A stretch of DNA of 64,000 nucleotides, from assembly GCF_019711195.1 (NCBI RefSeq), contig NZ_CP081299.1:124001-188000 (forward strand), read 5' to 3'. Within the stretch, counting starts at the first letter, position 1, and each line of letters begins with the position of its first letter. Of the stretch, positions 9,727 to 19,300 are shown piece after piece. Source of the DNA: Dyadobacter sp. NIV53. Its GTDB lineage: Bacteria; Bacteroidota; Bacteroidia; Cytophagales; Spirosomataceae. The position numbers were made by a program, and so were the translations under genes. Under the pieces are notes generated by a model that saw only the letters and a list, made by a program, of their open reading frames with translations, was not told the DNA's origin and did no database searches.

Positions 9727-10997
9727 CTAAACAATCAAACTTTGCAAACGTATCCTGACCGCTCTTTTGTGCGCATCTAAAGATTCCGCTGCAGCCATTG
9801 CTTCCACAGTCGGGCCAATATTTTGAATACCTTCCTTGGTAATATTCTGCACCGTAATTTTTTTCACAAAACTATCCACCGAAACACCGCTGTAAGCTTT
9901 TGCATGCCCGTTGGTAGGAAGTGTATGATTGGTACCCGAAGCATAATCACCACACGATTCAGGCGTATAATTCCCCAAAAATATAGAACCTGCATTAATG
10001 ATTTTTTCAGAAACCAACTCTGCATTTTCAATACTCAGGATTAAATGTTCCGCTGCATATTCGTTCAAAAGATCAATGGCTTCTTCTTGTGTTTCCACCA
10101 GAATCGCCTTGCTGTTTTCTATGGATTGGGCTGCCAGATCTCTCCGAGGCAACTTATCCATTTGGGATGACAAGGTCAGATTAACAGATGACAGCAGTTT
10201 TTTACTTGTCGATACCAGCAATACCTGGCTATCTGCTCCGTGTTCTGCCTGTGACAACAAATCGGCTGCCACGAAGGAAGGAATAGCTGAATCATCTGCA
10301 TAAATTGCTACTTCTGACGGACCGGCCGGCATATCAATAGCAATTCCTTCTTTACTTACAAGCATTTTAGCAGTTGTAACATATTGATTTCCAGGGCCGA
10401 ATATTTTGTAAACTTTTGGCACACTTTCTGTTCCGTAGGCCATCGCCGCAATTGCCTGGGCACCGCCAATACGAAATGCTTTGGTAACACCCACGAGTTT
10501 TGCAGCATATAATATGGCAGGGTGATTAGAAGGTGTACAAAGCACAACTTCACGACAACCTGCCAATTGAGCAGGAATACCCAACATCAAAACTGTGCTG
10601 AATAAAGGCGCGGTGCCGCCAGGAATGTATATACCGACTTTTTCGATGCCAACGCTGCGACGCCAGCAAGTTACACCAGGCATTGTTTCAATTTTCTCCG
10701 CTGGCTGAAGCTGAGCTTTATGAAATTTGTAAATATTCTGATAAGCCTGGTGAATTGCTTTTTTCAAATCATCATCCAGCTGATGTTCAGCCGCGGATAT
10801 TTCTTCTTCGGAAAAAGCAAGCTCGCCAAGATCAATGTTATCGAATTTTTTGGCTAGTACCCTTAAACCTTCATCTCCACCAATTTTCACCTGTTCCAGA
10901 ATCGGAAGTACTTTTTTTCTATTTCCTGAGAATCCTGTACCGGCCGCGATAGTAAAGATGGCCATAGTGTTCTGTTTGGAAACGCAATAATATTCAT
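9727..10997 (-). CDS. hisD: Histidinol dehydrogenase, interrupted by a frameshift near its start
   Basis: The enzyme performs the last two steps of histidine synthesis, oxidising histidinol to histidine with two NAD+. A frame opening at an ATG at 10965 gives 412 residues, but its first 15 or so do not fit HisD. The neighbouring frame from an ATG at 10997 reads MNIIAFPNRTLWPSLLSRP and so on, which is the normal HisD N-terminus. The two join at a run of seven A (minus strand; 10912-10918 on the plus strand); one extra A restores a protein of about 423 residues. Later motifs such as PAGPSEVAIYAD and QAEHGADSQ, with the zinc ligands, are intact. The lesion is probably a sequencing error in a homopolymer. 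It lies between hisG and hisC. Confidence 0.9.
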
Positions 10998-11059
10998 ATA
11001 TTCAGCTAATTGTCAGCGGTGTATGTCAAACTAAATAAGCGGGTTAATTGAAAAAATAA

Positions 11060-11923
11060 TTAAATGATCATTTTCTCAATTGGAATAACCAAAATTCCTT
11101 CTGCCCCAGCCTGCCTTATTTTTTCAATGTTTTCCCAGAAATCATTTTCATTGATAACAGAATGCAAAGAACACCATCCTTCTGTTGCCAATGGCAATAT
11201 GGTTGGAGAGCGCATTCCGGGAAGGAATTTGATTATATTTTCAACAGCTGAAGTCGGGCAGTTTAATAAAATATATTTATTATTTTTTGCAACCTGAACC
11301 GATTTGATACGAAATAACAGCTGATCCAGAAGTTCCTGCTGCTGAACTGAAAGATGTTTACTTGCGATCATGACCGCTTCGGATTGGAAAATCGTTTCTA
11401 CCTCTTTTAGTCCATTGCTCAGCAACGTACTTCCCGAACTTACTATATCACATATAGCATCGGCAAGACCAATACTTGGTGCAATTTCAACCGAGCCGCT
11501 AATTTCGTGTATCTGGGCTGAAACATTATTTTCCTGTAAATATTTGCCTAACAAACGAGGATACGTTGTGGCAATACTCTTTCCTTCCAGGTCATTCAGG
11601 CCATTGTAATCCTGTTCTCTCAAAACGCCGATTGATAAACGACATTTCGAAAATCCAAGCCTGTGAACCGTATTTACATCCCTTTCAGATTCAACTGATA
11701 CATTTTCACCTACAATACCAAGATGTGCAACTCCGTCCTCTACATAGCCAGGAATATCATCATCGCGTAAAAAAAGGATTTCAGCTGGAAAATTGGTGGC
11801 AGAAGTTTTGAGTTTACCAGCTCCGTTGTCGAAACGAATTCCGCATTCTTTGATCAGTTTAAGAGAATCTTCACTTAATCTTCCGGATTTTTGAATTGCA
11901 ATTCTTAATATATTATTATTCAT
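11060..11923 (-). CDS. hisG: ATP phosphoribosyltransferase (long form)
   Basis: First committed enzyme of histidine synthesis, joining ATP and PRPP. The start is the ATG at 11923: the frame runs upstream only to a TTG, MNNNILRIAIQKSGRLS fits the family, and a GGAGG lies 11 bases before it, one of the few strong Shine-Dalgarno sites here. The protein has about 287 residues, the long type with a C-terminal regulatory ACT-like domain, so no HisZ is needed and feedback inhibition by histidine is expected. SSGSTLLSNGLKEVE is the PRPP-binding region. It follows hisS by about 90 bases and precedes hisD. Confidence 0.95.
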   Translation of the reverse strand: MNNNILRIAIQKSGRLSEDSLKLIKECGIRFDNGAGKLKTSATNFPAEILFLRDDDIPGYVEDGVAHLGIVGENVSVESERDVNTVHRLGFSKCRLSIGVLREQDYNGLNDLEGKSIATTYPRLLGKYLQENNVSAQIHEISGSVEIAPSIGLADAICDIVSSGSTLLSNGLKEVETIFQSEAVMIASKHLSVQQQELLDQLLFRIKSVQVAKNNKYILLNCPTSAVENIIKFLPGMRSPTILPLATEGWCSLHSVINENDFWENIEKIRQAGAEGILVIPIEKMII

Positions 11924-12015
11924 GTTCGCATTAGCCTCCGGCAATTGACTTGATCAGTCTTGCATTCAGCTTGTTAGTCTATAATTTTATGTTAATCGAT
12001 TTAATAATTTTGCAA

Positions 12016-13380
12016 TCAGCTATTCAAAACTATGGAAATAATATCATCCACACTTACTTTTTGCTGTTCACCGGTCTTCATATTTTTTAAGGTCAGCAGG
12101 CCAGACTGTATTTCATCTGATCCTATCAGAACTACGAACGGGATATTTTTTCTGTCTGCGTAATCCAGTTGCTTTTTTAGTTTCACAGAATCCGGATACA
12201 TTTCAGTATTAATACCCGCAAGCCTTAATTTTGGTAAAATGGATAAACCAAACTGAAATGCTTCCCTGTCAAAATTGGACAACATGATTTTCGTACTCGT
12301 TGTCTGGTTATCCGGAAAAAAATTTAACTCTTCCATGACATCGTAAATCCGGTCAACGCCCAATGAAATTCCCACGCCTGAAATTCCCGGAACACCAAAT
12401 GTACCTGTCAGATTATCGTATCTGCCACCTCCGCAAATGCTTCCCATTTGTACATTGTTAGCCTTCACCTCGAATATAGCACCAGTATAATAGGACAAAC
12501 CACGTGCAAGGGTAACATCAAACTGTATTTTTGCGTTTTCCAACCCCAATAGTTTAACCATATTCCAGACTTCTTCCAGTTCAGCAATTCCTTTCAATGC
12601 AATTTCAGAATTTTGAAGCCAGTTTCTTAGTTCGCTAAAAGGTTCATCGCCGTCAGATAATGAAAATATCGGATTAAGAAGCTCAATACTTGTGTCCGTA
12701 AAACCACGCTCAGACAATTCGTCAACAACTTTATCTTTTCCGATCTTATCCAGTTTATCAATGGCAACACAAAGCGGGCCTTCCATGCCCTCGGCTCCTA
12801 TTATGTCGGCAATTCCGGTCAGGATTTTTCTGTTATTGATTTTAACCGTGAAATCGTCTATTCCCAACGCCGGAAGAATGTCATGCAACAGATTTACAAT
12901 CTCCGCCTCACAAAGTAAAGAATCAGTTCCTACGACATCCGCATCACATTGATAAAATTCCCTGTAACGGCCTCTTTGTGGTCGATCAGCACGCCAGACG
13001 GGCTGAATCTGGTAACGCTTAAACGGCATTGCCAGCGTTCCGCGGTTCATCACTACATATCTTGCAAATGGAACGGTCAGATCATAGCGCAAACCTTTTT
13101 CAGAGATTTTAGATGTCAGCGGTTTATAACCATCCAATAAATCCTTCTCAACAAGTTTTCCGCTAAAGTCCCCTGAATTCAGGATTTTGAAAAGCAGCTG
13201 GTCACCTTCTTCGCCGTATTTACCCATCAATACAGATAGGTTTTCAAAAGCTGGTGTTTCCAAAGGGAGAAATCCATAACGCTGAAATGAACGACGGATG
13301 GTTTCAAAAATAAAATTACGCTTTGCCATTTGTTCCGGACCGAAATCGCGGGTGCCACGGGCAAGGGATGGTTTACTCAT
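12016..13380 (-). CDS. hisS: Histidyl-tRNA synthetase
   Basis: A 454-residue class II aminoacyl-tRNA synthetase that charges tRNA-His. LARGTRDFGPEQ is at the N-terminus, RYDLTVPFARY at about 98-108, motif 2 around GRYREFYQCD at about 137-146, the histidine-binding LARGLSYYTGAIFE, and an anticodon-binding domain with MYPDSVKLKKQLDYA near the C-terminus. The length is normal. It is the first gene of a minus-strand run with hisG, hisD and hisC, so histidine supply and use may share a transcript. It diverges from a small plus-strand gene starting at 13608. Confidence 0.97.
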   Translation of the reverse strand: MSKPSLARGTRDFGPEQMAKRNFIFETIRRSFQRYGFLPLETPAFENLSVLMGKYGEEGDQLLFKILNSGDFSGKLVEKDLLDGYKPLTSKISEKGLRYDLTVPFARYVVMNRGTLAMPFKRYQIQPVWRADRPQRGRYREFYQCDADVVGTDSLLCEAEIVNLLHDILPALGIDDFTVKINNRKILTGIADIIGAEGMEGPLCVAIDKLDKIGKDKVVDELSERGFTDTSIELLNPIFSLSDGDEPFSELRNWLQNSEIALKGIAELEEVWNMVKLLGLENAKIQFDVTLARGLSYYTGAIFEVKANNVQMGSICGGGRYDNLTGTFGVPGISGVGISLGVDRIYDVMEELNFFPDNQTTSTKIMLSNFDREAFQFGLSILPKLRLAGINTEMYPDSVKLKKQLDYADRKNIPFVVLIGSDEIQSGLLTLKNMKTGEQQKVSVDDIISIVLNS

Positions 13381-13570
13381 TATATCTGTATCAAATAATC
13401 ATTTACCCCTGCGTTTCCTGATCAGCAAAACCAGACAGAATATCCGGATTGTTCAAAACAACTGCTCTAATCAATGGCAGGAAAAACGCAAAAGGACATT
13501 AAAACCGTAAAGTTAGGGCAGGTTACGCAATATTTATGACTATTAACTTCATTATTTACACATAAATCCT

Positions 13571-13578
13571 TAATTTTG
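13571..13578 (+). promoter_or_regulatory. Bacteroidota -7 box before the small basic protein gene
   Basis: TAATTTTG matches the TAnnTTTG consensus exactly and lies 30 bases before the ATG at 13608. No good TTTG -33 element was seen at the usual distance. Confidence 0.4.
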
Positions 13579-13607
13579 CGGCTCTTTCACAAAACAATAA
13601 TTTTACA

Positions 13608-13763
13608 ATGGGAGTTACGGAATTAAAACGTAAAGGTCGCAGAAACAAAGCAGTAGCTAATAATCGCAAAGCGAAAATTAAAGACCTTTTACGCAAGCCA
13701 GAAGTACGGAACGTCGATGTTGAGGCAATAAAGGCTCAGTTTGCAGCTAATAAAGTTAATTAA
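13608..13763 (+). CDS. Small basic conserved protein (51 aa)
   Basis: An ATG-to-TAA frame of 51 residues beginning MGVTELKRKGRRNKAVANN and ending in AANKVN. It is rich in Lys and Arg in the first 30 residues, then has a VRNVDVEAIKAQF segment. I recall near-identical short proteins as uncharacterised conserved proteins across Bacteroidota, which with the good -7 box makes it a real gene despite its size. The basic character suggests nucleic-acid or ribosome association, but that is inference. It diverges from hisS. Confidence 0.7.
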   Translation: MGVTELKRKGRRNKAVANNRKAKIKDLLRKPEVRNVDVEAIKAQFAANKVN

Positions 13764-13800
13764 TAGCCTCTCCGATAACATGTTATCCAACAAGTCCCTG

Positions 13801-14175
13801 TCAATCTGTTTTGGTAGGGCTTTTTGTTTTCTTAACTGGTTTTAATTTACGGGTAGTCTTTGCATTAACCTTGCGAAGTAACTGGCGCATACTCCTACGC
13901 GTTTCACGGCGTACATCCAATAGTATCCGAAAGCGAAGTGCTTCTCCAAAGAAAATTAAACCGGCGTTGATCAGTACAAGGCTGTACAATCCCAAAAGAA
14001 CCCAAACCTGCGTGGGTTCACCGGTACGGCGCTGATGCGCTGCCTCACTTAGGACAGTAAGGCCAAAGCTGAATAATATTAGTCCGAAAGGGGCAAGAAT
14101 CATCCATTTCGTACGAGTTGACATACGTTTTATAAGTTTTTTACCTGGAGGTTTTGGGTCTATTGCTGGAATCAT
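13801..14175 (-). CDS. Small membrane protein with basic tail
   Basis: 124 residues: a short polar N-terminus, membrane segments at about 25-43 (MILAPFGLILFSFGLTVLS) and 58-78 (VWVLLGLYSLVLINAGLIFF), then a C-terminal tail of some 40 residues dense in Lys and Arg. The positive tail predicts both termini inside the cytoplasm. I do not recognise a family. It converges with the 51-residue gene and diverges from the methyltransferase at 14235. Confidence 0.6.
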   Translation of the reverse strand: MIPAIDPKPPGKKLIKRMSTRTKWMILAPFGLILFSFGLTVLSEAAHQRRTGEPTQVWVLLGLYSLVLINAGLIFFGEALRFRILLDVRRETRRSMRQLLRKVNAKTTRKLKPVKKTKSPTKTD

Positions 14176-14234
14176 TAATTTTTTGTTTCCTTATTATGAT
14201 CCTAAATTTATTAAATTTTTAATCAATTGATTGA

Positions 14235-15011
14235 ATGAAAGCCATTATTAGTTTAGTGTTAAGATATATTCCCCGGCCTTATCTTCAATTAGTGGGACAC
14301 TGGGCAGCACGTTTTTTAAGTATTTTCTATATTGGTAATAACGTAGAATGCCCTGTTTGCAATAGCCATTACAAGAAATTTTTACCATACGGAAGAAATA
14401 GTTCCAGTCGTGAAAATGCATTATGCCCAGGCTGCCTGTCTCTGGAACGGCATCGGTTAATGGGTTTGTACCTGAAACGTAAAACTAATTTTTTTACAGC
14501 CAATCTTAAAGTGTTGCATGTAGCACCTGAGTACTGCTTTATTGACAGATTTGAGAAGATGAAAAATCTGGATTATATCACCGGCGACATTGAATCACCA
14601 CTCGCAAAAGTAAAAATGGATATTCATCAGATTCCATTCCCGGACAATACTTTCGATGTCGCTTTCTGCAATCACGTAATGGAGCATGTGGATGATTATA
14701 TATTGGCTATGAGCGAATTGCACCGTGTGTTAAAACCGGGAGGATGGGCATTGATCCAGTCACCGCAGGATATGAAATATGAAGTTACTTATGAAGATGC
14801 GACTATAACTGATCCGAAAGAAAGGGAAAAATACTTTTTGCAAAATGACCACTTACGTTTATTTGGACAAAATTATGGCCAGGAATTGGAAAAAGGTGGT
14901 TTTACAGTCAAAGAAGACCGTTTTGTCATGGATGAATTGACCAAAGCGGAAGTAAAACGCTATGCCTTACCTTCAGAAGAAATCGTCTATTTTTGCCAAA
15001 AGAGCAATTAA
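14235..15011 (+). CDS. SAM-dependent methyltransferase with N-terminal Cys pairs
   Basis: 258 residues. The C-terminal two thirds are a class I methyltransferase of the Methyltransf_11 type: motif I is degenerate around LKVLHVAPEYCF, an acidic GDIESPL follows, then FPDNTFDVAFCNHVMEHVDD and a late HRVLKPGGWALIQSP. The N-terminal part has two CxxC pairs (CPVC at about 36-39 and CPGC at about 60-63), which could bind zinc. The substrate is unknown; relatives of this layout are often found with glycan or lipid genes. It stands alone, and its transcript ends at the hairpin near 15100. Confidence 0.8.
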   Translation: MKAIISLVLRYIPRPYLQLVGHWAARFLSIFYIGNNVECPVCNSHYKKFLPYGRNSSSRENALCPGCLSLERHRLMGLYLKRKTNFFTANLKVLHVAPEYCFIDRFEKMKNLDYITGDIESPLAKVKMDIHQIPFPDNTFDVAFCNHVMEHVDDYILAMSELHRVLKPGGWALIQSPQDMKYEVTYEDATITDPKEREKYFLQNDHLRLFGQNYGQELEKGGFTVKEDRFVMDELTKAEVKRYALPSEEIVYFCQKSN

Positions 15012-15093
15012 AATTTCAGGTCTGCCCAATGCAATGAGAAAAGCAATGATTAATAGCTGAGTCTTACATATACCAAGGCTTTCAGATGATTTC

Positions 15094-15143
15094 AAAAAAA
15101 GTGCCAGTAAGATTCTTCACAGACGCTTATTGACACTTTTTTT
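15094..15143. terminator. Bidirectional terminator between methyltransferase and efflux operon
   Basis: An 18-base arm (15094-15111) starting with seven A pairs with an arm at 15126-15143 ending in seven T, with one mismatch and one G-T pair and a 14-base loop. It lies between convergent genes ending at 15011 (+) and 15205 (-), so it can serve both. Confidence 0.75.
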
Positions 15144-15204
15144 AATAGTTTATTTCTCTTTATTTCCTTGTTTTAGTCGGATTGCTGACCCTGATCATTA
15201 AAAA

Positions 15205-16353
15205 TCAGCCTTCCTTTTCAGTATTTTTGATTTTCATGAGCAAGGCATATGCATTTTTTACAACAAGCCGTGTTTGATTGTCTACTCCAGATGCTTCAAT
15301 TTGCTGCTTACCGTGGCTAATTACACCAGGTTTAACGTTAATCATTTTAAATTTCCCCCTTGCATTTTCTGTAAATACATAAAATTTATTTTCCCAACGT
15401 ACCAGAGCATCTTCCGGGACAGTTAACGATTTATTACTTTGAACAGAAACTTCACCATTCATAAACATTCCTGGTGCAAGAGAGGGATTATATTTTTCAA
15501 AATGACAATGCACCTCGGCCATCCGGTCCTGATTTAGACTTTTGGTGATCAGTATCACTTCTGCCAGAAACTTTTTGCCCGGATCACTGTTCGTGTAAGC
15601 CGTAACATGCTGTCCAACTGAAAGGGAATTCAAATCTTTCTCAAAAACATTAAGTACCAGATGCACATCACTCGGATCAACCAATTCAAATAACATGTCA
15701 GTAGGAGAAGTATACTTTCCAACATTAACGTTCACTTTGGACACAAAGCCATTGATTGGTGAGATTATTGAAACACTTTTTGATATCTTATTGGCTTTTA
15801 ACTTGGCAGGATCAATGCCAATTACTTCCAGTTTCTGACTCAGTGCACTTGTCAGTATCCGCTGCGTCTCCATTTCAGCCCTAGCCTGCTGGTACACTTT
15901 ATCGCTGCTGGCTTTGCTGACATTCAATTCACGCTGACGGTTAAACTCGGATTCGGACAAGAGCAATCTTTCTTTGGCCGTGAGGTAATCCTGCTGTAGC
16001 TGGATGAACTGCATATCTTCAAGCTCTGCCAATACCTGGCCTTTTCTTACATGCATACCGGGGAGCATCTTAGTTGATTTTAAATATCCTCCTAATGGGA
16101 AGCTCAGACTTACCATACTCTGGGGCGGAACATCGATAGTCCCCTGTAGCGAAATTATTCCGCTTATATTTTCAAGCTGTGGTGTCCCGACTTCAATACC
16201 GGCGCTGCTTAACTGCTCCTGATTCATAGAAACAACCTGTTCAATTTTGGTAGCATCCGATACTTTATTTTCGGTTTCTGCATTGTTTGTTTCCGGTTTC
16301 GAGCTGCACGAGCATGCGATGAAAACCAGAGTAATCATGATGAATTTTTTCAT
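15205..16353 (-). CDS. RND metal-efflux periplasmic adaptor (CusB/CzcB type)
   Basis: 382 residues with a lipoprotein-like signal (MKKFIMITLVFIACSCSSK; the Cys would be lipidated). A barrel-sandwich hybrid domain, an alpha-hairpin (about 120-180) and a beta-barrel follow, the usual membrane-fusion-protein order. Marks include GYLKSTKMLPGMHVRKGQVLAELED and ISPINGFVSKVNV. It lies 8 bases after the CzcA-TolC gene on the same strand and is clearly its partner. It bridges the inner-membrane pump to the outer-membrane channel. A divalent heavy metal is the likely substrate from the CzcA family of the pump. Confidence 0.9.
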   Translation of the reverse strand: MKKFIMITLVFIACSCSSKPETNNAETENKVSDATKIEQVVSMNQEQLSSAGIEVGTPQLENISGIISLQGTIDVPPQSMVSLSFPLGGYLKSTKMLPGMHVRKGQVLAELEDMQFIQLQQDYLTAKERLLLSESEFNRQRELNVSKASSDKVYQQARAEMETQRILTSALSQKLEVIGIDPAKLKANKISKSVSIISPINGFVSKVNVNVGKYTSPTDMLFELVDPSDVHLVLNVFEKDLNSLSVGQHVTAYTNSDPGKKFLAEVILITKSLNQDRMAEVHCHFEKYNPSLAPGMFMNGEVSVQSNKSLTVPEDALVRWENKFYVFTENARGKFKMINVKPGVISHGKQQIEASGVDNQTRLVVKNAYALLMKIKNTEKEG

Positions 16354-16361
16354 ATTATGGT

Positions 16362-19300
16362 CTATAAATTATTTAGCTTCAACAATTGAATTACCGCCAT
16401 GTTATAGCTATTTAATGCGTTGATATATTCGTTTTTAATATTAACTGCCTGGTCGATTACTATAACCCATTGTAAAAAATCAATGTCTCCACCCTGAAAC
16501 TGTTCATCGGATACGGATACAATGAAGTCAGCATTTTTTAGTCCCTGCCCCTCATAATACTGCAGGCTTTGCTGATATTTTCGTACCTGGCTAACGGCAT
16601 TGGCGAGTTCAGTTTTGAGCTGTAATTCAATTAAATCGGTCTGTTTCCTGTTCCTTTCCCAATCTATTTTGGCAGCTGAGATACGGGCAGATTGTGCTTT
16701 AAAAAACAATGGTATCCCAATACCCGCACTGACATAATTAAATCGCTTATTCCCGTTGAAATATAAATCCTGGTTCCCAACCTGTTGTGATCCGATCAAA
16801 CTTTGGTTACTATATCCAAGGGTAAAATCCGGTAACATTCGTGATTTTTCAGTTTGCCATCTGAATTGTGCAGCATCTTTCTGATGTTTTGCAAATTCAA
16901 TTTGTGGAAGCTGATCTGTTGCAAATGTGGAATCCAGTTTAACAAACTGGTTTTCTAATTTTGGATTTGAGATAATTGGAACATACTCTTTTATATCCTG
17001 GATGTAGAAATTAAATTGTCGGACAGCGATTATCAGATCACTATTGACCAAATTTAACTGGTTGGTGATCTGTTGCCTTCTGGATTCTGCTGCAGTTTTT
17101 TCCAAAATATTTGCAGAGCCTTTTTCAAAGCGCAAATTCGATTTTGATTCAAATAACCTATAAATACTGTCAGCATACATGAGCAGTTCCCTGCGTTTAG
17201 CCAAATTGACATATTCGAAATAGGCCTGCCGTACTCCTGCTCTAATGTCCTGTTCTGTAAGCTTAGTATGCGCTTTTGACACCATGAAATTTGCTTCCAG
17301 AACTTTACGCTGATTGGAATAAACGCTTGGAAAATTTATTGTCTGGCTAATACCAATCCTTGTATCGTTGTTGATGCTGTTTACTTTTCCGTAATCTGCA
17401 CTGATTGTAGTTTTGCCAATATCCAACGCACTGTATTGCAGTCTTTGCGCGACCTGTTCGTTTAAACGGAAACTCTGAACCTGCAAATTCTTTTCAACTG
17501 CAATTTTTACAGCACTTTCCACATCGATCGGCGTAGGTCCGGACTGTGAAAAAACCTGGCTGCCAGTGAATATCAGAAATAGTGCTAATACTGGCCTGGC
17601 TACTTTTACTTTCGCGTTATTATCAAACAATAAATAAAGTGCCGGCAAAACAAAAAGTGTGAGCAAAGTTGCTGTTATAAGGCCACCTATAACTACTGTT
17701 GCCAAAGGCCTCTGGACTTCGGCACCCGCTCCGTTACTCAGAGCCATCGGCAAAAACCCAAGTGAAGCTACTGCTGCGGTCATCAAAACCGGACGTAGCC
17801 GGTTACGCGTACCAGTCATGATAAGCTCCAATGCATCAGTAATAATTCCCTCTTTTTTTATCCGGTTAAATTCAGAAAGCAACACGATACCATTTAAAAC
17901 AGCCACACCGAAAAGTGCGATGAAACCTACACCGGCAGATATACTGAACGGCATTCCACGGATAACTAATCCAAAAACCCCTCCTATTGCAGACAATGGA
18001 ATGGCAGTATAGATAAGTGCACCATCCTTTACAGAAGAAAAAGCAAAGTACAACATTATGAAAATCAGCAATAATGCAACTGGTACCGCAATGATTAACC
18101 TTGCTTTGGCCTGCTGTAAATTTTCAAATGCACCACCATAAGTGATCGTATAACCAGCTTCAAATTTAAGCTGCACATCCACTTTTTTTGTAGCTCTTCT
18201 ACAATGGACTGTACATCTCTTCCGCGCACATTAAATCCGACAATGATCCTTCTGCGAGTATTTTCCCGTTGAATTTGATTGGGACCTTCAATTTCCTGTA
18301 TACTGGCTACCTGATAGAGTGGTATCTGAATGCCCGATGGAGTCGAGATTAACAAATTCTGAACGTCGTTAATGTTGCGCCGTCCCTCATTACCAACACG
18401 TACTACAAGGTCGAATTTCTTCTCTCCCTCATAGATTTGTCCCGCCGCTGCACCGGCAAAAGCTGCATTAATTGTCCGGTTAATATCATCGATATTCATT
18501 CCGTATTTCGCAATTTCGTCCCGGTTAAATTCAATTACAACTTGCGGCATTCCGGTTACTTTCTCTATATACCAGTCAGCTGTGCCCTTTACCGATTTGG
18601 ATATATCGCCTAGTTGTTCCGCATAAGCTGCCAGTTTATCAAGATCTTCTCCGAATATTTTACAAACTACATCCTGCTTTGCCCCTGTCATTAACTCATT
18701 GAAACGCATTTGTACCGGATACTGAAAACCAGTTGTTACACCGGGTATAACCTGCTGGGCGGATTCTGCCATTTTGCTGGCTAACTCAGGGAAAGTCTTA
18801 GCGCTGCTCCATTCTGATTTGTCCTTCAACACGATAATCATATCACCTCCTTCGATCGGCATAGGATCCGTGGGAATCTCGGCACTACCGATTCTCGAGA
18901 CAATGTTCAACACTTCGGGATATTCAGATTTTAACCTTTCCGAAATCCGGTTAAAAGCATCGATAGTCGTACTTAAATTAGTGCCAACCAAAAGCCTGGT
19001 TTCTGTGGCAAAATCACCTTCTTCAAGCTGTGGGATAAATTCGCCGCCCATTTGCATAAACAGGAAAACTGCAACACCAAATAGTGTGAATGCCGACAAT
19101 ACCATAATCTTTTTGACACGCAATGCCCCGGCTAACATTCTTGCATAACCGTTTTCCAGACGATTCATAATTTGGTCCGAAAGATTGGGTTTATGGGAAA
19201 TATTTTTACTGATGAACATGGAACTGATCATCGGAATGTAGGTTAGTGACAAAATGAATGCACCAGTTACTGCAGAAGGCAACTGTCTGAGCCATGGGTT

